Shown: positions 1 to 12,457 of the stretch, one piece after another
How positions within the stretch are numbered: position 1 is the stretch's first letter
Layout: each line of letters opens with the position of its first letter
Assembly (NCBI GenBank): GCA_020726505.1
Contig: JAHLEZ010000018.1
Span: 558,001-622,000, forward strand
Source of the DNA: Leptodontidium sp. MPI-SDFR-AT-0119
Taxonomy: Eukaryota; Ascomycota; Leotiomycetes; Helotiales; Leptodontidiaceae
Direction of reading: 5' to 3'
DNA length: 64,000 nt
Program-made: the position numbers and the translations under genes
The notes under the pieces: generated by a model
Told to the model about the DNA's origin: nothing
The model's input: only the letters and a program-made list of their open reading frames with translations
The model's database searches: none

Positions 1-1204
1 TAAGAAAGCCTATCGCAACTCCCCTGATCAGCTGCTGGCAGGTATATTGTTCTACAGGTAAATTTTGCCTTCATGAATGGAAAGAAACATGAAGGAGAAG
101 AGATTGTGTAGAAAGAAAGACATACCCAGTTTCCAACGGGTCATCCAAAGTTTCAATCTCGAAGTAGTATTCCGTTGCTTTGAATGGAATCGGTGCATCT
201 GCAATGATTGCGAAAGCTCGCGATACAAATTGCATCTTCTCTCCGCTTGGCATAACTTGATTATTATTTCCACAGTCGAAAGTGTCTGTTTAGTGTGGAT
301 TAGTACATCAAAGAATACAAGAAACAAAAATAAGGGCCAAGAGAACAAAGTCTCCACACCATCTAACATTATCTCGCCATCGCCCTTCACTTTCAACGCT
401 TGATTCTTGTGCGACACATGACAATCGTACTAGTTTATGAGCTCATAGCAGCTCATAGCAGCTCTCAAAGCCTCGTACCACAGTATCTACTCCTACTAAC
501 CTGTGTGCTTCTACCAGCCCTGATTCTCGTGCTAGCCGCAACTCTCATACCAACTCAGATCCTCATGCTAGCACATAATCTCAACCCCTGTTACCCTTGT
601 CTCGTTCGCTACTCATTGACTTCTGCATTCCTCTTTATAGATGCGGCGGTGGTCAATTTTGACGCTGCACCCCGACTGGTACGAGGAATATTGTGGGTGG
701 CCATGCGGGGTTGTTCCACGACTCTTACTCCACGTGGGCTCATCTTCACCCTGACGTCGTCTCATGGATGAAGTACTGCATCCTGCCATCTTCTCGCCTC
801 TGAAAACCGAACACCGTGACACCCGCAATCGGCTTGGCTATGAGGTTATGAGGAGCATCGTCACTTCTCTCGCAACTGTTTGTATTTTGTTATTCATAAC
901 TTCAATCATGAGACACGAGTCTCGATTCCTCTCCTGGGCTGGCTGAAGTTGACAATCTGAGTAGTAATCGCAACAATCAAGTCATTACAAACAATAACAG
1001 AGACAACTTGACTTCAAAGACCTGTACGCTTAGTGCCACGATTACCTCCTGCTAGAAGAGCAAAAATGACCCCGTTTTGGTTGAAATTTTGACGAGTTTG
1101 CAAGTCCCGAACCTTCACACTGATCTGTCTGCCCCACAGCGGAAAAAGTTGAGGGCATTCTGTCTTCTTAGCCTTACGCCACCAGTGCCTTCATCTCATC
1201 TCAA
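1..1204. other. left genic-type flank, no gene assigned
   Basis: Base composition is normal here, unlike the AT-rich block that follows. Several short open frames exist on both strands, but none has a recognisable domain, a convincing splice structure or a good start context. A short direct repeat (the unit GCTCATAGCA, about two and a half copies) lies near 439-465. I see nothing else that can be supported. Confidence 0.4.
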
Positions 1205-1609
1205 TTGGTCATAAGCCTGGCCTGGTCACCTTACGCAGGCCGTGACCGCCCTCTGCCGCCCTCCACTGAACCCTCACACACACCCGGCAAAACCCTCAGA
1301 GTCAAGTGTGACTGGATCCGCCACGAAGAGTCCGAGAAGCACTACCCCCAGAAGCGATACATGTGCCTGATGTGCATCGAGCATGAAGAGGATGGGGAAG
1401 GCACATCCCTATGTGTCTTTTGCCACATTGAAATTCTTCCGACTGGCTATAATAAGGATTACTACCTGTCGTGCAAGCAGGTACAAGTTGGCAAGCATAT
1501 CTTTACCAGTGCCCGGAAGGAACATTTCCGGAATCATCTGAAGGAACACGGGTTGACTTCGATTACTCGAGAGGCATCTACTTGGAAATTTGAGGCTGAG
1601 AACAATTAG
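1205..1609 (+). CDS. partial gene: zinc-finger-like C-terminal exon
   Basis: The open frame ends at TAG 1607-1609. It has no ATG near its 5' end (the frame opens at TTG), so I read it as a terminal exon or a gene remnant. It encodes paired cysteines (YMCLMC, LCVFC) and then a segment ending FRNHLKEHG, with the spacing of degenerate C2H2-like fingers found in uncharacterised fungal proteins. A likely splice acceptor (CTTAG) lies upstream near 1170. The AT-rich repeat block begins about 130 bp past the stop, so the gene sits at the border and may be truncated or silenced. No function beyond possible zinc binding can be inferred. Confidence 0.4.
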   Translation: MVISLAWSPYAGRDRPLPPSTEPSHTPGKTLRVKCDWIRHEESEKHYPQKRYMCLMCIEHEEDGEGTSLCVFCHIEILPTGYNKDYYLSCKQVQVGKHIFTSARKEHFRNHLKEHGLTSITREASTWKFEAENN

Positions 1610-1975
1610 CCCCGAGAATGTGGATTCTATGAAGTCGATTGCTTCTTGGACGGAGCGGATGGCGCATCTTGCGGCCCACTTCCACGCCGGATTAGACATG
1701 TTATAATAGCACGTACATTAGCGCTACTTGGCTTGCGTTACCTATATATAAGCAAAGAGGAGAAGAGGCAATTTTCCCTCCTTAGTAATTAGCTTTTATA
1801 TTGAATAATATCACCAGCTATTATCTAGTATCTCTCTAGCTATTTTATTACATTATAATTACTTTAATACACTAGTGATTATTACATTTTAATTGCATTT
1901 CTTTTACCGCTTACTTGGCTATTACACAATAGCTTAAACTAGAGAATCCTTATTAGTAGTATCTAATAGGCATAG
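1610..1975. other. genic to AT-rich transition; no gene
   Basis: Composition shifts from balanced to strongly AT-rich around 1740-1790. The last five bases (CATAG, 1971-1975) are the left target-site duplication of the composite Copia element that follows. Confidence 0.6.
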
Positions 1976-2231
1976 TGTCGGTGCAGTACCGGTTCATGTA
2001 CCACGCCGCATGTGTGAATATATTCTAATGCGAGTATAGCGACAAAGTAATAAATATATAGTTCAAAATCAGTCTATTTTCTAAGAGAGTGCGAGGAGAG
2101 CCAGACTATATACTACGAAACCCCACCGAATCTCCACCGAAACTAGTCCGGCTAAGCTCTAACTCTTAAATTTAACTTACACCCCCTTTTCTAGACTAAA
2201 GTATACTTATATAAGGACTTATAGACTAACA
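1976..2231 (-). repeat. Copia LTR1 (outer 3' LTR)
   Basis: On the plus strand it begins TGTCGGTGCAGTACCGG and ends GACTAACA, the TG...CA ends of an LTR. It is among the less mutated copies of this family; others differ from it by C-to-T and G-to-A. It is preceded by the CATAG target duplication. Confidence 0.85.
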
Positions 2232-2708
2232 CTAGCAAAACTTCTTTTAAAAGAACTATTTTTAATACACGTAAAAGTAAATAATAGGCAATATATAAAA
2301 AATAATAAATAAAATAATAAAGTATCTAATAGCGTCTAATTCCGGCCTAATAATGTCCCGAAAGTGCCCCGAAAGAGGTCCGAATATAGCGAGGTACAGT
2401 AGTGAGGTTAAGCGAGAACTAGTAATAATAAGAACTCTTAATATTATATAACGTAATAAATATATATATGTCGCTTTCCTTTAAAGGCTTAAAGTCTCTT
2501 AATAAATACACATATAACTACTATATATATACTACCTTTTAATCTCTTAAATTCGCCTAATATAGTTTAAAAACTAATATTTCTAAAAAGACTATATTAA
2601 ATTAAATAAATAAGCTAAAAGTAAATATACTCTTTAAAGATAGTTTAATAAGGAAATAGTATATTAACTAAAAATAGTACTTACACTAATTCCCACAAGA
2701 GCGCTCAA

Positions 2709-2957
2709 TGTGACGCTTGCCTTAGAAAGACGGCAGTCACGTGTAACTAACGCCTCACATATTAACACAAGAGACATATAACGATACTAAGTATTAACTT
2801 AGAATCTATAACTATAGAGGAAAAAAGGTATAAAAAGAAGAGGTCTATATATAAGAGATTAATATATCTAATACTATAATAATCTCGGTACGTCCCGATT
2901 AGGCAGTACTAAGTGGAGCCGGTGGAAATGAGGCTCTAGGCAGCGACAGTCGTCACA
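2709..2957 (-). repeat. Gypsy 3' LTR
   Basis: Begins TGTGACG and ends CGTCACA on the plus strand, a 7-bp perfect inverted terminus. The pyrimidine-rich CTACCCCCTCCTCC that follows is the complement of a polypurine tract, as expected next to a minus-strand 3' LTR. No second copy of this LTR was found in the window. Confidence 0.75.
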
Positions 2958-5900
2958 CTACCCCCTCCTCCAGAAAAAGCTCGTCCTCGAGTGTTAGTCT
3001 ATCTCCTTGTCACTATCGAGGTCGTCGTAGTCGTTAACACTATTTTCTTATACTTTAATTTATTTAAGTAACTTAGTAGGGGGTCTTGCCTACTTAAGGT
3101 AACTAAGGTGGAAGTCTCTGACTTTGTACAGAGCGTACTTAAGGTTAGAAGCGTCGTACTAGTCTAAGTCAACGTCTTAATTAAGCTAAGTAACATAATA
3201 AGATAGAGTCTTGCCCTTCTTATAGTAAGTAAGTACTTCTTTTAGTTCTTACTCGTCGTCGCCTATAATATTAATCGGCGGGGGGGCATCTTATACTTAG
3301 CCTAATAAGGGATCGTTAAAGTCTCGGCGAAGCTTACTAGCCAGAAAGACGTTATAAACCTTTATACTCGCTAGTAACTCTAGGCAGTATAAGTGTCTTA
3401 CCTTCTCGAGTACTCTAAATAGTCTATTAATTGACATATTTAACTTCTTATATAGACGGAGTATCTTAAAGTAGCGTATGTCGAGTTAGACTAGGCTGTC
3501 TTTATTAAAGTCGACATCGCGGCGAGAGGCGTTATAAGACCTAACTATCTTGGCTTAGGCCACAGTGAGATTCGACTGAGCTATGTCTTATGTTTTCTTA
3601 TAGCGTTAAGTATAGTCAATAGCTTATTAAGTATTTAACTTATTAGCGGGGGTAACTAAGTCTAATAAGTTAATTTTCTAGTCTTAATCCGTGTGCAATA
3701 CGTATTTATAGACTACTTTAAATAAAGAGAGTCCCCCTAAGGAATCGTATAAGAGGGACATCTAGGCGTAGTCTATAATAGGGAGGTACTCTGACTAGTC
3801 GTCTTAGTAATACGTAACGAAAGGTCAGAGTCGTTTTTACAAGTATTAGTTATACACTTCGGTCTAGTTATTTGTTTATAAGTAGTCAGCCGCGGACAGT
3901 TGTCTCTTAATTCCGAGGATCTTATTAAGGGCAGTCTAAAACCTAAAAACAAACTAGGGGCCTCTATTAGAAGTAATAGTCAAGGGAGCGCTAAAGTAAC
4001 GATATATATAGTATATATATATAATAGCTAGCTTCCGAGTATCTGTCGTCTTTTAGTAAGGGATATTAATCGCTTGTTTACTAAATCTATTAATAAAGAC
4101 GAGGACGTTATCGAATCTATACTTATCTTTAATAAAGGAGTAATAGTCTATAGTAATATATTCTTATAGTTTAAACGGAACAAGGAGAAGATAAAGGAGT
4201 CTAGGCTTTTTATCTTAGGGGACTTAAATTCGTCGGTATATATAATAATTATAGTAGTACTACTAAACCGTCGACGTGATTCTATATTATTAGTATTAAG
4301 AAGAGAGTATTTAGATCGTCTTCTTAATACTAAGGTGCGCTATAGTAACTTAATTATAGACCTCTCGTATAAGGAGGGTTTAAAGATAATCGACATCGGG
4401 GACTAAAAGGCGGCCGTTATAGAGTAAGAGGTTACTCTTTAAGCTAAGTTTACCTAGAGAGTTTAATATAACTTATTTACGTAGAGCCTATAAGAAAGAA
4501 GTAATGCGGTTAACTTCTAGGATTTACTATATAATAGAGAATATTAGTGTAAAGGCAGCGAGCTTAACGTCGGCTACTAACGCGTTAGCGTTATTAGGCG
4601 GCCGTAACTCTATAGATAGTAAGTTAAGGTTAACTTAGTTTTAGTGTAAGAGTTATTAAAGGCGTTAAGTTTTCTTTATAAAGTTCTATAAATCTAACTC
4701 GTTTAACTTACGAGAAAGTGTGTTTACTAAGGGGTTATAGATTCTAGGGCGGTACGTGATTATGAAATTGTAGTCCGTTAAGAGCTCTACCTATTATACT
4801 TGTCTAGTATTTAATTACTTAAAGGTTATAAAGTATTTTAAGGCCTTATAATCTATCACGACATAGACTTAGTAAGGGGCTCCTATTAACTTAGCACGTT
4901 AGTGCCCAAAGGATTTAATAATAGCTAATATCTCTTTATTGTGTATTACGTAATTAAGTTTAATAAGTAATATAGTTTTTAAAAAGAAAGTAATAGGGAA
5001 CTAGTCGTCGCTATATTATTAAAAAAGGACTCTAACTATAATATTATTACTAATATTTATCTCTAAGAGGCAAGGTAAATCTTATTAATAGTGTCTTAAG
5101 AGAAGTATAAACGTGAAAGTATATTTAAGGAAGTCGAAGGCATTTTCGTACTTTATAATAAAGCGGAAGGGAATATTGTTTTTAGTTAATTAAATAAGAG
5201 GTTTCGTTATAATACTATAGTCGCGGATAAATCTCTAGTAAAAGTTATAAAAACTAAGAAAGGACTATATACTTTTAATAAAGTTAAAGTAAGTTTATTT
5301 ACGAATAATAAAGACCTTCTCGAGATTAACTTCTAAGTTAAAAGTTAATATAATAAATCCTAAGTACTTAGTTTATATTACTTTAAACTCACACTTCTTT
5401 AAGTCGGCTTATAACTTAACGTCGTTAAGGCGTTAAAGCACTTTTTTAACGTGGAATTAGTGCTATAAGGGATCCTTAAAGTATATAAAAATATCGTCTA
5501 AGTACGTTATATAAAAATTATTAAGGTAATTAAAGAGAATATCGTTTATATAACGCTAGTAAGTGGCAGGGCTATTAGTTAAGCCAAAGGGAAGAACTTT
5601 ACACTTATATACGCCGTACTTTATGCGAAAGGTAGTATACTCCTCTAATACTAAGTCTATTCGGATTTAGTAAAAGGCTTAATAAATGTCTAATTTAGTG
5701 AAAATACAAGTATTAGCTATACGAGCTAAGGTCTTATTAATTAGAGGTAAGGGGTATTAGTCCTTCCGAGTAAGGGAATTCAGTACTCGGAAATTAATAT
5801 ATAACTGTAGGGAGCTATTTGGCTTCTTAATAAAGAGAATAGGGGCAGCGAATAATACTTAAGACGGCTTAATAAATCCTTTGTCTAAGTTATTTATAAT

Positions 5901-6278
5901 ATATTCCTTAATAGCCTTAAGTTCTTTAGTCGACATTTTATATAATAGCGAATACTTAAGTACTTTCTTACCCTCTCCTTTTAGTTTAATTTTATAATTG
6001 TACGAGCGATAAGGGGGGAGAATATTACTTTTTACTTTAGAAAATACGTGAGTCTAATTAACGTATTCTAGGGGAATTATTAGTTTAGCGTTTAGCTCTT
6101 AAATACAGAGTGCAAATTATATAGCTGACTGGCGACAGTAAGTGAGTTCGATAGTTAGGGCTAATATAGTAGCGGCTTTCTCTTACTCTTAGCTTCTTTA
6201 ATTAATTAGAGTATTAATCTCTTGAAGAGTTATTACGAATATTTTATCTCTAGACTTCTGTTTTATTAATATATAAAA
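2709..6278 (-). mobile_element. truncated Gypsy element (3' part), RIP-degraded
   Basis: A 249-bp LTR (2709-2957) with inverted ends TGTGACG/CGTCACA is followed by a CT-rich tract (a minus-strand polypurine tract) and a minus-strand pol remnant. Around 5480-6000 the minus strand reads as Gypsy reverse transcriptase: KYSPLYKMS, then GFIKPS, FAAPILFIKKPNSSL, QYPLPLI, IFTKLDI, and the active-site motif YLDD followed by IFIY near 5480-5500. Many stops interrupt it. The element lies in Copia sequence at GCGCTCAA, where the sister Copia copy has GCGCTCGA. Gag and the 5' LTR are missing: the sequence is cut at 6278 where a Copia LTR begins. Confidence 0.8.
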
Positions 6279-6534
6279 TGTTAGTGTAGTACCGGTTTAT
6301 GTACCACGCCACATATGTGAATATATTCTAATGTAAGTATAGTGACAGAGTAATAAATATATAGTTCAAAATCTATATATATTTTAAGAGAGTACAAGGA
6401 GAGTTAGATTATATATTACGAAACCTCACCGAATCTTTACTAAAACTAGTCCGGCTAAGCTCTAACTTTTAACTTTGACTTACACTCCCTTTTTTAGACT
6501 AAAGTATATTTATATAAGGACTTATAAACTAATA
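6279..6534 (-). repeat. Copia LTR2 (middle LTR)
   Basis: Same 256-bp family as LTR1, beginning TGTTAGTGTAGTACCGG. Flanking five bases (TAAAA on the left) do not match the right flank of LTR3, so this copy has lost its own target duplication. Confidence 0.8.
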
Positions 6535-8163
6535 TAAGTAAAACTTCTTTTAAAAAAACTATTTCTAATACACGTAAAAGTAAATAACTAATAATATATA
6601 AGAAATAATAAATAATATAACAAAGTATTTAATATTGTTTAATCCCGATTTAATAGTGTCCCGAAAGTGTCCCGAAAGGGGTCTAAATATAACGAGACGT
6701 AATAGCGAGGTTAAGCAAAAACTAGTAATAATAAAAACCCTTAGTATTATATAACGTAATAAATATATATATGTGTCGCCTCTTTTTAAAGGTTTAAAAT
6801 CTCCTTAACAAATATATATATAACTATTATACGTATATTACTTTTTAATCTCCTTAAATTCGCTTAATATAACTTAAAAACTAACATTTCTAAGAAGACT
6901 ATATTAAATTAAATAAATAAACTAAAAGTAAATATACTCTTCGGAGATAGTTCAGTAGAGAAATAGTATATTAACTAAAAATAGTACTTACACTTATACT
7001 TATAAGAGCGCTCGACCTCGTATACCGCAAATGTTACATTTAGTGCGTTCGTCTCCTCGCAAAGAACTTATCTTACGAATGTGCCTTTAATAATTCTAAG
7101 AGTAAGAAATACGTATATTACGTAGAGAAGAAGTCCCGGTGTAACTTAATAAGTATTCTTATTTCTTTTCCTTATTTTAAATTATATTTAAATCCTCGCT
7201 AAAAGTACTTTAGACGTACGGTTATTAATATATAATAGATTCTATAATTTGTCGCCGAAGAATACTTTCGTCTAATTGTTACCCTCGAGGTAAAAAATAA
7301 AGAAGCTATTATTACTACCGCTAAATCAATTAATTCGGCATTATTAGTCGCCGCTACTAGCGTACTAAAGACTACTAAGGAGTTGTCGTTAGTATTATTA
7401 AAGAAAACGCGCGTTATATGCCAGGAAATCGCTGGCCTAGTTAGCTCGTAAGTAGTAAGTTAATCCCTTTATTCCTTTTTAATATTAAGGCTCTTAAGTA
7501 TTAACGCTTTATATAATAAGAGACGGTGTTAGTCTTAAACTAGTTCCTTACTGTCGTCTCCTCTGCCGCTATTAAGCGTAGTAAAAAGGACGGCGGTAAG
7601 GACGATCCTCTTATTAAGCGCCCCTGCCAAAGTCGCCGTTATAGCGCGGAGGAGAAAGACGAGGAACCTCTTTTAAATATTTATAAGTAGGGGATTCGGC
7701 CTTGTTTTAGATTAGCTTTGTAGTAAGTTCTTCGTGGCGGCACTTTCTTTATATTACTATATAAGAGTAGCCTCTTATAGTGAAACTAGTAGTTTATCTC
7801 TATTAGAGTGTCGTCGTAAGGCCGCCTATTAGTACTTTAAATTAGAAGGTGTTTAGAACTAAATCGAATACGTTTTTGACTTTATAAATTAATTAAATAT
7901 AAAAATAATCGCAAGTAATAAATTAATAAATAAGAGTTATAAGGAAATATATAAAAAATTAATAAGTGTAAGAAACCCTTCTATTATTAGTCTAAATTAA
8001 CCCCGGTTAATTATTAAACTTAACCTTTTATTTTAATAGTAAAGATGTTAGTGTTAATAAAATCCTAAAGAGCCTTATTTAGAGTACTCTTCGTTATAGT
8101 GTCGGCAAGATTATTAATGCCATTAATTTATTAAACCTCCGTTAGATCTCTACGCTCGTATAA

Positions 8164-8373
8164 TTAACGAATGGTTATAATATTAATTATTAGGCGCTTC
8201 TCTTTTATTATACTAAGCTTAATAATATACTTATAAAGGGACAAAGAATCTGTGTAAATAATAATAAAAAGACGCGGGATGTTAAGTTTATTAGTTATTA
8301 TATTAATAATAATACTAAGGGAGATTAATATATTAATACTAACTATTATAATATATAACTCTAATGCGAGCAC
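8164..8373 (-). pseudogene. Copia RNase H fragment
   Basis: A 69-codon open stretch left in the RIP-damaged Copia B2 polyprotein. It contains IIYTDSLSLYKYIIKLS and KEKRLIINII, which match the Copia RNase H pattern around TDS-SLYE-LVKLG and KEKRL-ID. Acidic and glycine positions are partly lost (E to K, G to S), as expected from G-to-A changes on the coding strand. It is a surviving piece, not a gene of its own. Confidence 0.75.
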
Positions 8374-11300
8374 TATATAAGTTACTCTTTTATATTTCGT
8401 TGAGCTAATATATACGATATTACTAGTTAAAGTAAATTACGTATCTCTTATTATTTCGGCACTAATTATCAATATAAAACTTATTTGTGAACTTAAGTCC
8501 TTATTATTAGTAAAAGAACTATTTATAAAAACGTAAACCTTCGTGGACTATAAGTTAATTAATACGTATTAGAGTCCCCTTTTTAAGTTATTTATTTATT
8601 ATTTAAGACGTAAGTTTAAGGCCTTAACGTCGTCTTCCGTCGGATCTTGATATTGTGTTGCGACTAAGAGATTAAATATTACTTCTAGCTAATAAATAAT
8701 AGTAAAGTAAGCTGTACGAGCTTGTTACTCTTTATAGGCTTTCTTATAGTCCTCTTTTCTTACGTTAACTAACTTTAGCCTTACTCTTTAACCCTTCTAA
8801 GACATATAGAGGCTGTCCTCGTTTATAGAGATAGTACACTTATTAAACGTGATAGTTTTAATAAAAAGTAGTACTTGTATTAGCTTTATTAAAAAACTAG
8901 CCTTAGTAATTTTATTTTACTCTTTTATTAAGAAGTCCTTATTTCTTAGAATTAACGTGTTATTTATTTACATTCTTATAACTTTAAAGTTATAACTTTC
9001 CTTAGTATTAATTAGTAAATATAAGTTATACGTTAACGTCTTTATTTATAAGTTCTTTATATAATATTTATAGTATATATTAAATTAATGGTTTCTAGAC
9101 TTAAGTATACTATATAATAATAGTACTATTATAAATATTGTACTAAGAGGGAAATCTCCTGCGATCTCTTCTAGTAGCTATATAAAAATGTCCTAGAAAA
9201 GCCTTGTTTTTGCCTAGACGTAAGCTTAAGTAATATCCTTAATAACTAAATAAGATTTGGACTAGTTTCGGAGGCGATTTAAGTACTTAACAGCAGCGGC
9301 TAAAAATATAAGTAACCGCTAGTTAAATTATTAAATTGTTAGAGACTAAGTTAATATTTTTCTCTTCCTTTTATTATTAAAGTATTAAATTACTAGTCTT
9401 AACTTTTTATATAAAATTAACGTCTCCTTACCTTTAACCTCGTCTATTATTCTTGACTTAAAGATACAGTGGCCTTTTACTCTAAGGTCGTCCTTATAAA
9501 TAGGCACAAAAACACCCCTTTTAATAAGTACTTTATATTTCGTCCTTTAAGACTATTAGAATAATAGTTTAAGCGCTATAATCTTCCTTTTAGCGCGAAG
9601 TTTAATAGATAACTCTTAATCCCTCGTCTCTTTCTTAATTAAAAACACTTTTATATTATAATCGTTATTAATAGTTAGTAAATTTAAGAAGTGTTTCGTA
9701 AATGGAATTTAAATAGCGATTTAAGGTAAATTTAGTACTATTTTGGTGGCGTTTTTAACTAGGGATCTTAGATATTACTTATAAATATCTTTTAGTAAGT
9801 TTTCTTTTTGTCGTTTAATACTAAAAGTGTCTATCTTAAAGGGACAAATTATAGTCGATTAAAAAGTACGTATTCTCTTATTTCTTATATTAATCTTATA
9901 TAATTCTCCCTTAATACTTAAGAAATCGTAAGGTCCTGTCTATCTTTTACTCTCTTAATATATTAGAACTTAACTATTAAAGTAGAGACTATAAATATAA
10001 GTAGTTCTAGGGCCGTTTCGTATAACTAACGTATTATTAACTTTGCGTATAATATAGATTTTTTATACTTCCTTTATAACTTTCTTGATCGTAGCCGCAC
10101 GTTATTTGACTAACGGATTTAAGGGGTTTAATTCTATTATTTTAAGGTATACGCCGAAAACAAGTAATATAGGGATAAGCCTATTAAGTCTAACTATATT
10201 ATTTACTACTTTTATTGCCATTTGTAGTTAGTCTTCGTCGCTTAACTCAGGGTACTCTTTTATAACGATTTCATAGGCACGGCGTAATAGGCGGTAGTAT
10301 TACTTAACTTTGCCGATTAAATAGTGTGCCTTAATAGGTACTAGCTTAAGGGTACTACTTATAGATCTAAGTGTACTCTGAAACTCCTTAGAATTGAAAT
10401 TAGTACTATAGTCGTACACGACAAAATCCGGGGGTCTAAGGTAAGTGTTAATTTATACTGACTTAAATATATTAAAGGTGGCCCGAGCCGTAGCCGAACC
10501 GGGGGCCTTTTAGAGTAATTTCGCCGTACTAAAACCTATTGCCTCATTTATTATATAGAGGGTATATTATTCTCTAAATATCGCGATATTTACGTAAACT
10601 ATATAATTAAAGTCGACGTCGTCTTGTAACTTAAAACGGAACTTATATAGAGTGTTTATATATCTCTAGTAATGCTCACATATTTCCTTGACCCTTAGTA
10701 TAATTTCCGAATTATGCTTATAGCCAGCTTAATTTAAGAGGTACTATAGACGTCTTACTAAAGGGTGTCCGAAACGCCTATATAGCCGACGTATTTTTAG
10801 TTCAGTTAGGTGGCATATATTTATTATTCTAGTAAAAGTGTTTAGTAATTAACGATATTAATTTAAAAGTAACTATAGATACTTATACTTTTATATAATT
10901 AAGTACTTCTTGTCGCCTTAAATTAAGACGTTACGTAAGTTATTATATTACGTATTTAGCGTATTTAATTATTATAAATAAACTAGAAATAAGATATTTG
11001 TGTCTACGATTTAGAAGTCTATTTCTCTAACTAGAGTATTAACTATAGCAACTCTTAAAGACAGTCGCGAACTAGTACTAAATGTGATCTGGCTCTAGCC
11101 CGCCTAGTTAGTATTAAACTTAATATCTTAAATTCGCTATAAAGCTTATAATTAGTTAATCCCTCCTATGTTTTTGTTAAATGCCCCTATGTTAATTAAT
11201 AGACCTTAAAAGAATCTATTTATTTACTACGTTATATAGGCCTTATTAAAAGCGGGTCTTTTGATTTTGCTTTTTAGGATATAAGTAGCTTTCTTCTCTT

Positions 11301-12045
11301 TAAGTTGCCTTATAACTTCTTATGTATTATATTACGCCTTACTTACTATAAATATAGTTGTAAAGTTTGTGATATTATTATTATTATTATCGTTAGAACT
11401 CTTTAAAGAATTGTTAATATCTGTTAAAGTGTCTAAATCCGTATCTTAGTAACTTCTTAAATAGTGTCCAGATGTAGTCTAGTTTTAGTCCGAATTAAGG
11501 TCGATCCCCTTAATATAAGCTAAGTAACTCCTAAAGGTCTTATTTATAGCCTTTACTTCTTTAGCCTTACGCGCCGCGAAGTATTATGCCTTTGACGTTA
11601 CTTGCTCTTCGTTAAAGTGGCGACTACTATAGTAATCTATTTTCTTGTAAATAATATAGCCTATATAGCTTAACATAGGCTGGAATTTATTTCTGTATTT
11701 GTTTTTACTTAAAAAATTTATCCTGTAGTTAAAGTAATAAGCCGTCTTATTTACGACATAAGATTAGTAGTGATTCGTATATAATCCGGAGTACTTACTT
11801 ACTCTCGATCCCGAGTTATAAGTTACTTTAACGCCGACGGCGGAGCGAAGACTATTTATTAACGTAGGGAAGGTAGGGGGTACTTAAAATAAGGCTATCT
11901 TAAAGAGGGGGTTCCCTAATATTCCTTGTACGAGCTTATCGCGGAGCGTCTTATCGTTCTATATATTATCGTCTTTTAGGCTAAGCTAAATACTTTGTAA
12001 TTCCTTGGCGAAGTTCTCTAATTAAGTTAGTACCGGCTTTCTCTT

Positions 12046-12457
12046 TGTAATAGCACGGATTTCCGTAAGCGAGCAGTACCGGGATCAGGTGATAATACTC
12101 TCTATTAACGCGAATATCGAAGTGAAGAGCCCTTTCCCCGAGGGAAGGTAGCTCTCCTTATATCTTCGACATCGTCTAGGCTATTCCTAATTAGACTTAA
12201 TTACATGACGTATACGTTACGTACGTATTACGTAGTAGCGTTATAACGTTACATACGTATTACGTATTAGCGCTACACAGCCTCACTTAGTCAAATACTA
12301 AGTGGGTATATGGCGTAAAGCGCTCAGCTCGAGCCCTGCCGAGCTCCCGAGCGTTACCGAGCTCTACCGAGCTCTACCGAGGCTATTACGTCTCTCGTAC
12401 GTCTCAGACTAATCCTATTTAGGCATAGTAAATGGAGTGGGAACCACTACCTTTACA
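12046..12457. repeat. solo LTR of a third LTR family, little mutated
   Basis: A 412-bp insertion in the Copia gag region that is absent at the same place in Copia A (about 44830). It starts TGTAATAGCACGG, ends ACCTTTACA and is flanked by CTCTT at 12041-12045 and 12458-12462. TG...CA ends with a 5-bp duplication and no internal coding sequence indicate a solo LTR. Its GC content and CpG content are visibly higher than its surroundings. The first 105 bp recur unchanged at 33498-33602. Its short length may have kept it below the size that triggers RIP. Confidence 0.85.

Noticed and set aside
400..771. 123-codon hydrophobic plus frame
   Set aside because: Starts with a non-ATG or poor-context codon, has no family features and includes a simple direct repeat.
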